IMG/VR virus record: IMGVR_UViG_3300035698_029335
Location: 1 to 64,000 of that record
Strand: one strand, 5' to 3'
Length of the DNA stretch: 64,000 bases
DNA from: a virus
Shown one piece after another: positions 1 to 7,000 of this stretch (its first letter is position 1; each line of letters starts with the position of its first letter). The notes under the pieces were generated by a model. That model was not told the DNA's origin. It made no database searches and saw only the letters and a list, made by a program, of their open reading frames with translations. A program made the translations under genes and the position numbers.

Positions 1-10
1 CTTATAGCTA

Positions 11-49
11 TTATACATCCTTTGTTATAATAGACCGTGTGTTGTACAT
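11..49 (-). other. Possible 12-codon leader ORF at window edge
   Basis: An ATG follows a good AAGGAG ribosome-binding site and opens 12 codons. A second ATG (18..16) overlaps its end and reads out of the window. One of the two is probably the start of the next gene to the left, which cannot be seen. I cannot decide between them. Confidence 0.2.
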
Positions 50-79
50 GTACACTCCTTAACAATAGCGTCTGTTGTT

Positions 80-538
80 TTATTGTTTGGGTGTTTTATT
101 ATTAACTCGTCTTCTGGTATTGATGCTGATACCTTTAATCTTTTTCTTATTATCTCGTCTTCTCTCTTTATCCATCTCTGATATCCGTATGCACAGTTCA
201 TGTCTATTTTCCTGAATATCCACTCTCTCTTTATCCATCTCTATACATTCTTTTATTCTTTGTCTTTTCGACTTTGTTGGTTTCTTGAGCTTATGCACCT
301 TGCTTAATATCATCATATCCATTATACATACTGTGTCTGTCAAGCTTGATGATGGTATTACCTTTACTGAGCTTAGTGATGGTATTCCAATTCCATCATC
401 CTTGCATATGTTTACTTCTGTTACTATGCCTGTTGGTAATCGTCTGCTTGGATCTAGTGTGTAGTATGGATTAAAGAGTGTTAAGTCTCCTACTTCCACA
501 TGTATACTTTTATTCTTTATTTGTTTCAGGTTAATCAA
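80..538 (-). CDS. GDLV-family small protein with basic C-terminal extension
   Basis: Member of the paralogous family found throughout this window: a short strand, then VEVGDLT, then a GIV strand (PTGIVTEV) and MILSKV at about residue 80. It differs from its relatives in a charged, lysine/arginine-rich tail of about 65 residues that looks like an added segment. The likely start is the TTG at 538, six bases after GGGGAG; an ATG at 568 would overlap the upstream gene by 38 bases. An SH3-like small barrel is my guess for the core; function is unknown. Confidence 0.6.
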   Translation of the reverse strand: MINLKQIKNKSIHVEVGDLTLFNPYYTLDPSRRLPTGIVTEVNICKDDGIGIPSLSSVKVIPSSSLTDTVCIMDMMILSKVHKLKKPTKSKRQRIKECIEMDKERVDIQENRHELCIRISEMDKERRRDNKKKIKGISINTRRRVNNKTPKQ

Positions 539-827
539 AGCAACTCCCCTCAATGATGTATATCCCATAATTTCTTTTGTTTCTTGGTCGAACGGGGTTG
601 CATACTTTGTTTATTATTTGTGTGTCTTCTTTTGGTATATAGCTATGCACTCTACCATCACTTGAAAACAACGATATGCCTCCTCTATGGGGGATGCCTT
701 CGACATAGCTATATATACCAATTACTATGCCGATGTGCGGTAACCAAGGTATCAATGCCAAGTCGCCAATGTCTATATCTTCTGGCTCTTCTGGCTCTTC
801 TGGTTTAGAATTCATTTGTATTACCAT
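531..827 (-). CDS. GDLV-family small protein
   Basis: Family protein of about 98 residues. An acidic PEEPEEPED stretch (a short in-frame repeat) precedes DIDIGDLALI; GIVIGIYSY and QIINKV follow. The C-terminal end (YGIYIIEG) matches the end of its upstream neighbour (IGSYIIEG), so the two look like tandem duplicates. AAGGAG lies 7 bases before the ATG at 827, which is preferred over the ATG at 842. Function unknown. Confidence 0.65.
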   Translation of the reverse strand: MVIQMNSKPEEPEEPEDIDIGDLALIPWLPHIGIVIGIYSYVEGIPHRGGISLFSSDGRVHSYIPKEDTQIINKVCNPVRPRNKRNYGIYIIEGSCFD

Positions 828-1122
828 CCCACACTCCTTCAATGATATAACTGCCTATGTGTCTGATGTTTCTTGATGTGCCTTCTCTCTTTACTTTACT
901 TACTATTCTCATGTCCCTCAACCAATGATGTATATCATTACCCACTAGTGCGGTCACATGGGTTCCTGTGCCGTACGTGGACCTGTATACACCAATTACT
1001 ATGCCTTGTTTATGCCTTACCCAAGTTTGCAAATATGGTGTTGCTATTAAGTCACCAATGTTTATGCCATTGAAGAAGTCATTGTGCTCGTTTTCATAGT
1101 GCTTATTAAAGTCATTATCCAT
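805..1122 (-). CDS. GDLV-family small protein
   Basis: Family protein of about 105 residues: an asparagine/histidine-rich lead, then GINIGDLIAT, QGIVIGVYRS, MRIVSKV and a C-terminal IGSYIIEGVWDG shared with its neighbours. The ATG at 1122 follows AAGGA and overlaps the decayed copy upstream by a few bases. Part of a head-to-tail array at the left of the window. Function unknown. Confidence 0.65.
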   Translation of the reverse strand: MDNDFNKHYENEHNDFFNGINIGDLIATPYLQTWVRHKQGIVIGVYRSTYGTGTHVTALVGNDIHHWLRDMRIVSKVKREGTSRNIRHIGSYIIEGVWDGNTNEF

Positions 1123-1290
1123 AACAATCCCATATTCCTTCAACAGAGTAGCTACCAAAGTTCCTTATATTCCTTACATCATTATCCTTTTTGCTTACTT
1201 TGCTTACTTTGCTTACTATTGTCCTCACAGTTCGCCAATAATACACTTTTTTGTCTACTAATACGGTTGCATAAGCTTTGCAATCATTGA
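1115..1290 (-). pseudogene. 3' remnant of a GDLV-family gene
   Basis: This stretch still encodes the back half of a family member: VYYWRTVRTIVSKV and then NFGSYSVEGIWD, clearly related to IHHWLRDMRIVSKV and HIGSYIIEGVWD in the next gene. There is no start codon or GDLV motif in frame; the front is lost. It contains three tandem 9-bp units (TTTGCTTAC on the plus strand, about 1189-1216) that expand the SKV motif. It ends in TAA at 1115-1117. Confidence 0.55.
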
Positions 1291-1317
1291 ATTTTCTGCT
1301 CGTTATTTTGTTTCATA

Positions 1318-1542
1318 TTAATCTACTACTCTTTGGACCGCAAAGCATTTATCTATTACTGACTCTCTAAAGCCAATAGAATCAGCTCTTGTGCTTACAA
1401 CGTACACAGCCTCTACTCCAGGTGCATAAGAATTACCTGCATCTCCACTAACAAGCGTTCGTTTTATTATTATACCTGTAAGTCCTCCCTTGAACACTAC
1501 CAAGTCCCCTATTCCGTACATGAATGAGTGTTCCTTCTTCAT
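1318..1542 (-). CDS. GDLV-family small protein
   Basis: Family protein of 74 residues: YGIGDLVVF, GLTGIIIKR, then VEAVYVVSTR, ending in FAVQRVVD instead of the usual ISKV. Its ATG overlaps the TGA of the upstream gene (ATGA), suggesting coupled translation. Function unknown. Confidence 0.65.
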   Translation of the reverse strand: MKKEHSFMYGIGDLVVFKGGLTGIIIKRTLVSGDAGNSYAPGVEAVYVVSTRADSIGFRESVIDKCFAVQRVVD

Positions 1543-1754
1543 GACTTCACCACGCTCTGAATTGTATAGAATTCTTTCAACATCCTTTCATCTTCTTTAT
1601 AAGAATAAGTCATATCTAATGCTGATGCTATGACGTACCCGTAATGTTCGGAAGTACTTTTTGCACCATCGAGTGCATCTCGCCATGTTGATTGAGATTC
1701 CCATGTTCCAGATATCACACCTACGATCTTGTCGTTCAGTATTACCAATGTCAC
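1539..1754 (-). CDS. Small protein, GDLV-family relative lacking the motif
   Basis: A 71-residue protein that begins at a GTG overlapping the upstream stop (GTGA). It keeps a GVISGTW strand and a FYTIQSVVKS ending like that of the next gene (FAVQRVVD) but has lost the GDLV segment. It is either a shortened paralog or an unrelated small gene in the same coupled array. Confidence 0.45.
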   Translation of the reverse strand: MTLVILNDKIVGVISGTWESQSTWRDALDGAKSTSEHYGYVIASALDMTYSYKEDERMLKEFYTIQSVVKS

Positions 1755-2035
1755 TTGACTGCCTTACTAATAATCTCGAAGTCACCTCCGCAGTGAGAGA
1801 GAACAAAGCGACCTCCGCAGTGAGAGAGAACAAAGCGATCTTGCCCAGCGCGCCCCAAAAAATCGAAGTATACAACCAATTCATGGAGCTGAAACGATGG
1901 CGAAGACCAACGTTGCACCAGCACAGGGCGTTCCATTGCGCAGCGATCTCTGTTTCTGTACCACGTTGGAGAGTTGAGCTTAACTACCACTAAGTCACCT
2001 ACCTCAAATGAGTGGTTCTTTGTTTCAAGTGTCAT
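1751..2035 (-). CDS. GDLV-family small protein with internal duplication
   Basis: Family protein of 94 residues: HSFEVGDLVVVKL at the front and FEIISKAVK at the end. A 27-bp direct duplication (1784-1837) repeats RFVLSHCGG twice just before the ending, so this copy has recently changed length in frame. Function unknown. Confidence 0.65.
   Translation of the reverse strand: MTLETKNHSFEVGDLVVVKLNSPTWYRNRDRCAMERPVLVQRWSSPSFQLHELVVYFDFLGRAGQDRFVLSHCGGRFVLSHCGGDFEIISKAVK
1784..1837. repeat. 27-bp perfect tandem duplication
   Basis: Two adjacent identical 27-bp units (1784-1810 and 1811-1837), beginning acctccgcag and ending caaagcg on the plus strand. They add nine codons in frame to the overlapping family gene. 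Confidence 0.85.
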
Positions 2036-2150
2036 ATTACCGCCTTACTAATCAGCTCAAAGCAACTATTATAGACCTCAACACTAAACATATGCAAGAA
2101 TCCTGTTTCTTTGCTCCTCGAGTTCTCCATAGTCATATTTATGTATGTTG

Positions 2151-2357
2151 CTATTCACTTTCACTGTCGCCCTTCTGTGCAGGAGATATCATCCAAAGGT
2201 CACTAGACCTCAAGTACTCAGCATTTCCTCGTGAAAAGCACACTTTATAACATGGCAATATATAGTGTTCCTTATAATCTTGCTCGATAACTATACCATA
2301 CTCTCCAGTGTCAAGCATTTCTACAAGATCACCAAATTCATAATCATAGTGCACCAT
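2151..2357 (-). CDS. GDLV-family small protein
   Basis: Family protein of about 68 residues: YDYEFGDLVEML, EYGIVIEQDY, YKVCFSRG, LWMISPAQ. The ATG at 2357 is preferred to one at 2384 because it leaves the usual short overlap with the gene upstream (stop at 2344). Function unknown. Confidence 0.6.
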   Translation of the reverse strand: MVHYDYEFGDLVEMLDTGEYGIVIEQDYKEHYILPCYKVCFSRGNAEYLRSSDLWMISPAQKGDSESE

Positions 2358-2571
2358 GTTGCCCATCCACATCATACAGGTCAAAAAGTGTAGTGTTCAA
2401 TATGCCTGTATGAGAATTTGACCATACAACCTCGTAAGAGTTATTGTCGATCATACGAAGGACAAGTCCGACCAAAGGCTTGTCCTTCGCATGCGCTTGT
2501 GCTCGCTCTCCACTCCACATAGCACCAGTAAAGACTACTAAGTCACCAGGAGTGAACCTCTTACCCTTCAT
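2344..2571 (-). CDS. GDLV-family small protein
   Basis: Family protein of 75 residues: FTPGDLVVFTGAMW, then LVGLVLRMIDNNSYEVVWSN, a clear example of the family pattern GDLV...G-(I/L)-V...Y-x-V-x-W. It overlaps the end of the upstream gene slightly. Function unknown. Confidence 0.65.
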   Translation of the reverse strand: MKGKRFTPGDLVVFTGAMWSGERAQAHAKDKPLVGLVLRMIDNNSYEVVWSNSHTGILNTTLFDLYDVDGQHGAL

Positions 2572-2851
2572 AGTAAGCTGTTAGATGCGCAGTGTCAGGT
2601 AGTGCTTCTTCATAGTCGTCATCGTTGTCGTCATAGGTTTCCGATTGCACAGCTTTTTCTAATTGTGTAAGCTCACACAAGTCGACCACCACTTTGATTC
2701 GGCTTTCGTCTTTCACTACCATTGCGCTTGTGCTGGTGCTGTCAACATTGATGATCGTGCCGTTAAAATGCTTTCGCGCATAGCAACCTCTACTTTCTTC
2801 AGTCAGTTCGTACCAAGCAACACGTCGATTAACCATATAGTGATGATACAT
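2561..2851 (-). CDS. Hypothetical protein, 96 aa, acidic C-terminus
   Basis: Starts at ATG 2851 behind GGGAGTAG and is the first gene after the promoter at 2888-2916. It contains a possible barrel-like core (VAWYELTEE, NGTIINVDS, SAMVVKD) and an aspartate/glutamate-rich tail. It may be a distant relative of the GDLV family but lacks the motif. No function can be given. Confidence 0.6.
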   Translation of the reverse strand: MYHHYMVNRRVAWYELTEESRGCYARKHFNGTIINVDSTSTSAMVVKDESRIKVVVDLCELTQLEKAVQSETYDDNDDDYEEALPDTAHLTAYYEG

Positions 2852-2887
2852 CTTCTACTCCCTTTGTTTGTTCTTCGTTCCTGTTTT

Positions 2888-2916
2888 ACGATACAGATCT
2901 TTTTTCAACCTGTCAA
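2888..2916 (-). promoter_or_regulatory. Sigma70-like promoter with GATCTG box
   Basis: On the minus strand: TTGACA, 17-base spacer, TATCGT, with AGATCTG at the end of the spacer. It lies about 36 bases upstream of the gene starting at 2851. One of eleven promoters here that share the GATCTG box. Confidence 0.65.
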
Positions 2917-2986
2917 ATCCTATCGGCACATATTTGAGATCTGCTCTGCCGTCTTGTTGCTATAGATACTACCCTCTCCTCTACAA

Positions 2987-3253
2987 CTACAATTCGATGC
3001 TCGCATCGTAGGATGCTTCTTCGTCGATCTGGCTCTCGAATACATCTTCGCCCACCTTGACCGGCTCATTGACGACGACGACCACTGACGGATAATAAGA
3101 TCCGCGTCTTTGCTCTCGAATAGGAGGCTGCATTGCCCGGTTTGCTCTACGCGCAGCCATCGCCGTAGCGTGGCGCGACAAAACCGTGCCCCATTCGTCG
3201 CCTAGGACGTGCATTCGGGAGAGGAGCACAAAAGGAAGCTTGATTTCTGTCAT
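2987..3253 (-). CDS. Hypothetical protein, 88 aa
   Basis: Start chosen at ATG 3253 behind AAAGGTGG. The middle is basic (MAARRANRAMQ) and is followed by a valine-rich strand and an acidic tail (FESQIDEEASYD). Not recognised. Its roughly 100-base leader carries three successive hairpins behind a promoter, so its expression may be controlled after transcription begins. Confidence 0.55.
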   Translation of the reverse strand: MTEIKLPFVLLSRMHVLGDEWGTVLSRHATAMAARRANRAMQPPIREQRRGSYYPSVVVVVNEPVKVGEDVFESQIDEEASYDASIEL

Positions 3254-3265
3254 AATTCCACCTTT

Positions 3266-3334
3266 AGCCGATGTCATCGGCTGATTTGACCACCTAGAGA
3301 AGCCTAGGCGTCTGATTCACTCGCTCACGCGAGT
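3266..3334 (-). promoter_or_regulatory. Structured 5' leader with three hairpins
   Basis: Between the promoter at 3353-3381 and the ATG at 3253 the transcript can form three stems: ACTCGC/GCGAGT (3319-3334), CCTAG/CTAGG (3293-3308), and AGCCGATG/CATCGGCT (3266-3282), an 8-bp near-perfect palindrome just before the ribosome-binding site. None is followed by a U-run, so they are not ordinary terminators. A regulatory role is inferred. Confidence 0.45.
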
Positions 3335-3352
3335 CGCTGTTTGGCTGTCCCT

Positions 3353-3381
3353 ACTCTAGCAGATCACATTGCGCTTGTCAA
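3353..3381 (-). promoter_or_regulatory. Sigma70-like promoter with GATCTG box
   Basis: TTGACA, 17-base spacer ending GTGATCTGC, then TAGAGT on the minus strand. It drives the structured leader and the gene at 2987-3253. Confidence 0.7.
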
Positions 3382-3438
3382 CAAACTAAGTGCAGCTGTT
3401 CCGATACGTTTGATGTTGATGGCTTTCGAGTTTTTCAT
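3364..3438 (-). CDS. Possible 24-aa peptide gene
   Basis: An ATG behind AAGGACC opens 24 codons (MKNSKAINIKRIGTAALSLL, then TSAM), a short basic start followed by a mildly hydrophobic stretch. It lies just after the promoter at 3459-3487 and its TGA stop is part of the next promoter's TGATC box. The promoter and ribosome-binding site support it; the tiny size does not. Confidence 0.35.
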   Translation of the reverse strand: MKNSKAINIKRIGTAALSLLTSAM

Positions 3439-3458
3439 TGAGGTCCTTTTCTTAAGTC

Positions 3459-3487
3459 ATCTTATCAGATCATTTTCTGCCTGTCAA
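3459..3487 (-). promoter_or_regulatory. Sigma70-like promoter with GATCTG box
   Basis: TTGACA, 17-base spacer ending AATGATCTGA, TAAGAT on the minus strand. The TGA stop of the upstream gene (3484-3486) lies inside TTGACA. The only feature between this promoter and the next is the 24-codon ORF. Confidence 0.7.
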
Positions 3488-3678
3488 CCTTTCGCCGAAA
3501 GGATCTCAAAGCCCTCCCAGAAATAAAGATGATCTGGTTCCCAAAATCCAAACGGCATCGAGCTCTTTACACCAACCAGCTTAACGATGCCCAACCCCTT
3601 CCTTGCTTCATGCACTAGAGCAAGGTATGAGCCATCTTTTTTATATACCAAATCTCCAACTTCTAGACACACACACAT
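3484..3678 (-). CDS. GDLV-family small protein
   Basis: Family protein of 64 residues: LEVGDLVYKKDGS, GLGIVKLVGV, and FEILSAKG at the end. Its start shares one base with the stop of the upstream gene and its stop lies within the -35 box of the following promoter. Function unknown. Confidence 0.65.
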   Translation of the reverse strand: MCVCLEVGDLVYKKDGSYLALVHEARKGLGIVKLVGVKSSMPFGFWEPDHLYFWEGFEILSAKG

Positions 3679-3893
3679 CAGATAGCCGCTCGGCGCTGCT
3701 TCTTCTCTCTCGATTTAGCTTTGGCGCGATCTCTTTTCTCACCTATAGAGGAGATGCTTAGGTCGTCGTGACTGTCTGGGCGATGTCGTCGCCGCAATGG
3801 CTTTTCGCCATCTGCTTTTGCAGCTGCTTCTTCTCGTCGTTCGACCGTTGTCTTTGGTCGCCGAATATAGTGCTTATATCTCGTTCTTTGCAT
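3678..3893 (-). CDS. Small, highly basic hypothetical protein
   Basis: About 71 residues, very rich in arginine and lysine over its whole length (for example RRPKTTVERREEAAAKAD and KRDRAKAKSREKKQRRAAI). Probably disordered and possibly nucleic-acid binding, though composition alone cannot show that. The ATG at 3893 follows GAGGGG; another ATG lies at 3914. Confidence 0.5.
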   Translation of the reverse strand: MQRTRYKHYIRRPKTTVERREEAAAKADGEKPLRRRHRPDSHDDLSISSIGEKRDRAKAKSREKKQRRAAI

Positions 3894-3943
3894 GCGTCGC
3901 CCCTCATAGAGCATTTGTATTAATTATGTCAACAAAAACCAAC

Positions 3944-4432
3944 TCACCTAGCCAACCTTAATTCAGTGTTACACAATGTGCACTTATAGCGTGCACCATT
4001 CACCATGCGCGTACGCCTATTCATGGTGATGTGGTGCACGCTACAATCACAGAAGGCTTCTTGGTGTTTGGTTATGGAATCTGATTTTTCAATCACACAC
4101 TCAGTCGATACTGGAATGCCGACCAATAACGCAAACTCTTGCCATTCTTTTCCGTGGTGCTCCTCTAGATGCCATGTGGTATCATTGGTGAATGCATGTG
4201 CAAGGTGCGCAACTTCATGAAGTATCACTTCTCGTTGCTTCTCTTTAGTAGCAATACTGAACAATTTCGCTGACAGTTTTATATACTTGCTTTGCATATC
4301 AGCTGACCCGGCGCGCCTTGTGAGTCTATTACTATAACTCCAGTCGATGAGCGGGTACAGCTGCATACAGTCCATTTCCTGACAGGCGCTGAACATGATC
4401 TCGTCTACTTCCCTTTCACATAATCTTGTCAC
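3944..4432 (-). CDS. SprT-like zinc metallopeptidase family protein
   Basis: The zinc-metallopeptidase signature HEVAHLAHAF (HExxH) is followed by EEHHGKEW, which gives the third histidine, as in SprT/Spartan-like proteins. A C-terminal zinc ribbon is suggested by CDC...H and CTLC. Length (162 aa) suits the SprT family, whose members in phages are usually of unknown target; eukaryotic Spartan cuts DNA-protein crosslinks. The start is a GTG behind GAGGCAGAA, overlapping the end of the lipoprotein gene's transcript. Family call is good; substrate unknown. Confidence 0.75.
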   Translation of the reverse strand: MTRLCEREVDEIMFSACQEMDCMQLYPLIDWSYSNRLTRRAGSADMQSKYIKLSAKLFSIATKEKQREVILHEVAHLAHAFTNDTTWHLEEHHGKEWQEFALLVGIPVSTECVIEKSDSITKHQEAFCDCSVHHITMNRRTRMVNGARYKCTLCNTELRLAR

Positions 4433-4446
4433 TTCTGCCTCACTCT

Positions 4447-4977
4447 TTAGTAGCGGAATCCTACGGTGAGCTTGAACATTTCGTCAAAGCGGCACTCAAG
4501 TTCTGCGACGCCCTCTTTGGTTACTTTTACCACAGTAGGAGACCACGGTCCGCTGTAATATCCGTGAGAATAACGATGGAAAGCAGTGTATGTTTCCCAA
4601 CCAGAGATATCAAGCTCAAATGGTACCTTCTCCATTTCATCGCAACCAAAGGAGTATGTTTCGAAGCGAAGAGTAGTCGAGCGCATTTCAGCAACTTTTT
4701 CAATCAACACTTCCACCTCGTTTTTTGTGTCGATCAAAGCTTGGCGTTCTGCATCGCGCCGCATCAACGCCAAGCAGTCACCTTCTGGCGCTTCACTTGC
4801 AGGCACCTGATCTGTGCTCACATCATACTCAGCACCAAGGCTGCCATACGACAAGACACCATCGAGACCACATTCTTCCGCAAGAGCGACCTCGGCTGCA
4901 GCTGGCGGTGCGCTGGGGCTTGGAGTGCAAGCCGAAAGGATGGTAGCAAAAAGGGCGAGGAGGTTGATTTTTTTCAT
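4447..4977 (-). CDS. Predicted lipoprotein, 176 aa
   Basis: The N-terminus is a lipoprotein signal: MKK, a hydrophobic run (LLALFATI), then LSAC as a lipobox with cysteine at about residue 17, followed by a proline/alanine linker. The mature part has a helical middle (NEVEVLIEKVAEMR) and four more cysteines. No recognised domain. A lipoprotein carried by a phage may alter the host surface, for example superinfection exclusion; this is inference. Preceded by its own GATCTG promoter. Confidence 0.65.
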   Translation of the reverse strand: MKKINLLALFATILSACTPSPSAPPAAAEVALAEECGLDGVLSYGSLGAEYDVSTDQVPASEAPEGDCLALMRRDAERQALIDTKNEVEVLIEKVAEMRSTTLRFETYSFGCDEMEKVPFELDISGWETYTAFHRYSHGYYSGPWSPTVVKVTKEGVAELECRFDEMFKLTVGFRY

Positions 4978-5015
4978 TTTCTTTTTCTTTCTTGCTGCTC
5001 TGCGCAGCTGATTTT

Positions 5016-5044
5016 ATCTTAACAGATCATTTATGAAATGTCAA
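5016..5044 (-). promoter_or_regulatory. Sigma70-like promoter with GATCTG box
   Basis: TTGACA, 17-base spacer ending AATGATCTGT, TAAGAT on the minus strand, 39 bases before the lipoprotein start. The TGA of a 19-codon ORF upstream lies in the ATGATC box. Confidence 0.75.
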
Positions 5045-5086
5045 CCTCCCTGAGTGAGTGTGGGAAACATTTTTTTTATTGCTCAT
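5027..5086 (-). CDS. Possible 19-aa peptide gene
   Basis: An ATG behind GAGGGATC opens 19 codons (MSNKKNVSHTHSGRLTFHK) ending in a TGA that belongs to the next promoter's GATC box. Supported only by the ribosome-binding site and position. Confidence 0.25.
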   Translation of the reverse strand: MSNKKNVSHTHSGRLTFHK

Positions 5087-5116
5087 GCCGATCCCTCACT
5101 TGGTTCTGCTACACTA

Positions 5117-5305
5117 CTAAGCAAGGTAAATAAAACCAAGAACAGTCGCGACGATAGTCATGAAGGAAAAAATCAAAAATACCGACTCAGCGTCTGTTGT
5201 TTTCTGGTGGTTCATGATCTCTTCTTGGTTTACTTGTTGTACGAAATTTCGCTTATTTAGGCGAATGATGTCCTCGATGTTTCTAAATTCCTTGCTGCCT
5301 CTCAT
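5117..5305 (-). CDS. Small C-terminally anchored membrane protein
   Basis: A 62-residue protein with a charged front part and one hydrophobic segment at the C-terminus (FLIFSFMTIVATVLGFIYLA). It has a good ribosome-binding site (GAGGTG) and its own promoter. With two peptidoglycan enzymes within 9 kb, a role in lysis (holin or antiholin type) is possible, but one TM segment alone does not prove it. Confidence 0.5.
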   Translation of the reverse strand: MRGSKEFRNIEDIIRLNKRNFVQQVNQEEIMNHQKTTDAESVFLIFSFMTIVATVLGFIYLA

Positions 5306-5326
5306 CTACACCTCTTTTGTAAGAAT

Positions 5327-5349
5327 AAAAAAATCCCTATTACAGGGAT
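5327..5349 (-). terminator. Intrinsic terminator overlapping a transcription start
   Basis: On the minus strand ATCCCT-GTAAT-AGGGAT is followed by TTTTTTT. It would end transcripts from the genes above 5381. The promoter at 5351-5379 sits so close that its own transcript should begin around 5344, after the 5' arm, and so would not form the hairpin. Confidence 0.7.
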
Positions 5350-5350
5350 C

Positions 5351-5379
5351 ATTTTAACAGATCATTTTGTTTCTGTCAA
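5351..5379 (-). promoter_or_regulatory. Sigma70-like promoter with GATCTG box
   Basis: TTGACA, 17-base spacer ending AATGATCTGT, TAAAAT on the minus strand, driving the small membrane protein at 5117-5305. The adjacent terminator is described separately. Confidence 0.75.
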
Positions 5380-5380
5380 T

Positions 5381-5467
5381 CTATCGCCTGGGGGAAAGAC
5401 CCTCTTTTATTAAAATATATAAAAATGGCAATGAACAACACCATAACAAGGTGCCAAGTAAGAGCAT
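5381..5467 (-). CDS. Possible 28-aa membrane peptide
   Basis: The ATG overlaps the TAA of the upstream gene (TAATG) and opens 28 codons, mostly hydrophobic (LLLGTLLWCCSLPFLYILI) and then basic (KEGLSPRR), the shape of a single-span membrane peptide. Translational coupling and composition support it. It could be part of a lysis module. Confidence 0.4.
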   Translation of the reverse strand: MLLLGTLLWCCSLPFLYILIKEGLSPRR

Positions 5468-6015
5468 TATGAGCGAACTGCGTCCAACACACCAGGCAAC
5501 TCTTGTTCAATCTCGTCACTAACCTCATCATCCAATTGTTCTAGAACTGCCTTCATTACAGCAGTGACAATAGGTAGCATCTGAGCAATAGGCAAACCTG
5601 TCTGGTTCTGTAGTCTTTTTGCTATCTTTGCTGACAACTGCTTCCCCTTGCTGAAGTTCATTATTTGAGTCAAGTTGTTGTTCCAAATAGTATGCATCTT
5701 TAGTGCGCCAGAACCAGCTGGAGTTATGTTTCCACCTTGCACATATTTAGATGACTTTGTTGCCCTAGAGTCACTTGAAACGTTGTCATCGTCTGACTTT
5801 ATTGGGCGTCGACCTTGGTCAATAATATTCGTTGCAACGTCATCTGAATTGGTCGGAGTTTTTGTGTCTTGGTCGTCGCCTGGTTTCGACCGCACTGTCT
5901 TTTCACCTTGTTCTTCAATAACATGAATATTATCCATGTCTTCGTGGTATCTCCTTACTCGATTTTCAATAAGCGCCTCTCTCAATACCTTCTTGATGTT
6001 ATCTAGCTCTGACAT
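5467..6015 (-). CDS. Hypothetical phage protein, 182 aa
   Basis: Starts at ATG 6015, eight bases after TTGGAGGTC. A helical front (DNIKKVLREALIENRVRRYHED), a long polar middle rich in aspartate and serine, and a predicted helical C-terminus ending in acidic EQELPGVLDAV. The shape resembles virion or scaffold-associated proteins with a disordered linker, but I do not recognise it. A CTATTTA motif shared with other presumed late genes lies about 30 bases upstream. Confidence 0.55.
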   Translation of the reverse strand: MSELDNIKKVLREALIENRVRRYHEDMDNIHVIEEQGEKTVRSKPGDDQDTKTPTNSDDVATNIIDQGRRPIKSDDDNVSSDSRATKSSKYVQGGNITPAGSGALKMHTIWNNNLTQIMNFSKGKQLSAKIAKRLQNQTGLPIAQMLPIVTAVMKAVLEQLDDEVSDEIEQELPGVLDAVRS

Positions 6016-6057
6016 AACTGGACCTCCAATATAATACAATAAATAGTTTTTAGATGC

Positions 6058-6657
6058 TCAAAACCCATTATAATCCCAGTGCCATGGCTCATGTTCGACT
6101 GTATTGTAGAAGCCGAAAGATGGTCCATTCTTCTTTAGCCACCAAAACAACCTTGTCGGGCATCGCACGCCAGAAACACCGTGATGCTTCGTATGTTTGC
6201 AATATTCTTTAGAATAGTGGTTCTTGTTGATGCTTTTATATGGGATAAATGCTGTAGTTCCGGCAATGTCTACAGCCGTACCAGTCTGGTGGTTGCTCCA
6301 CCCGACCTTGGCTGCTATTTCGCCGAGTCTGCGCCGGAGTCGTCGCTGCTCTCTTCGCGTGCGAAAGGCTGAGTTTATGCGAATAGAGAATCCAGCTTCT
6401 TCGGCTTTCTCTGCTAGCTCAACGAAGTTCTCTGCGGCATCTATTTGTAGCTTGAGCCAGTTGCCGTTGACGTCTCTAAAGGGGATGGTCGATGCTACAA
6501 TGAGGACCTTTTCTCCTTCTCTATAACCCTCTACTCGTTCATTATAGTTTATACTATAATCTATACTCTTCTCGATATAACATGAGTCTGCTATAGAGGA
6601 AGGCGTTGCTGTATATATACTAAACAGCGCTCCTACAACAATCACTGTGCTGAGCAT
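6058..6657 (-). CDS. M15 (VanY-like) D-Ala-D-Ala peptidase, probable lysis enzyme
   Basis: The zinc-site motifs of the M15B/C peptidase family are present: SNHQTGTAVDI (S-x-H...G-x-A-x-D) and EHEPWHWDY. The preceding region (INSAFRTRREQRRL) matches the family's substrate-side strand and helix. The first 20 or so residues are hydrophobic, so the enzyme may be exported by signal sequence or anchored. It should cleave peptide bonds in peptidoglycan stem peptides. With the amidase at 13633-14403 the phage has two wall enzymes. Confidence 0.8.
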   Translation of the reverse strand: MLSTVIVVGALFSIYTATPSSIADSCYIEKSIDYSINYNERVEGYREGEKVLIVASTIPFRDVNGNWLKLQIDAAENFVELAEKAEEAGFSIRINSAFRTRREQRRLRRRLGEIAAKVGWSNHQTGTAVDIAGTTAFIPYKSINKNHYSKEYCKHTKHHGVSGVRCPTRLFWWLKKNGPSFGFYNTVEHEPWHWDYNGF

Positions 6658-6667
6658 GTAAGCCTCT

Positions 6668-6946
6668 TTACTTTGCGCGCCTGTGAATTATGACATCCGA
6701 AGAATAGAACCACATTTTCTTAGAAGCCCACAAAATCAATAGTTGTGGCTTGCTTGGCAGTAAATCTTCACTGTCACTTGTACTAAGCGCTTTAATCAAA
6801 TTGATGGCGTCGTCGAGGTCAGTCAAATCTCTCTCGACGACGAGCACCACTCCCAGCCCTGCTTCTAGCAACTCGTCATTTGCGAGTCTCACTAAATCAC
6901 CTGGCTCAAATTCCAAACTCAGTATTTCCAGCAAATTGCTATTCAT
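6668..6946 (-). CDS. GDLV-family small protein
   Basis: Family protein of 92 residues: LEFEPGDLVRLAN, AGLGVVLVVERD, an acidic insertion (residues about 45-65), then LLILWASKKMWFY and VIIHRRAK. Length is at the upper end for the family because of the insertion. Function unknown. Confidence 0.6.
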   Translation of the reverse strand: MNSNLLEILSLEFEPGDLVRLANDELLEAGLGVVLVVERDLTDLDDAINLIKALSTSDSEDLLPSKPQLLILWASKKMWFYSSDVIIHRRAK

Positions 6947-7000
6947 AACAGAGCTAATTAGTCAGCCTAAACTAGATGTACTAATCTGGCTTACACTTTT

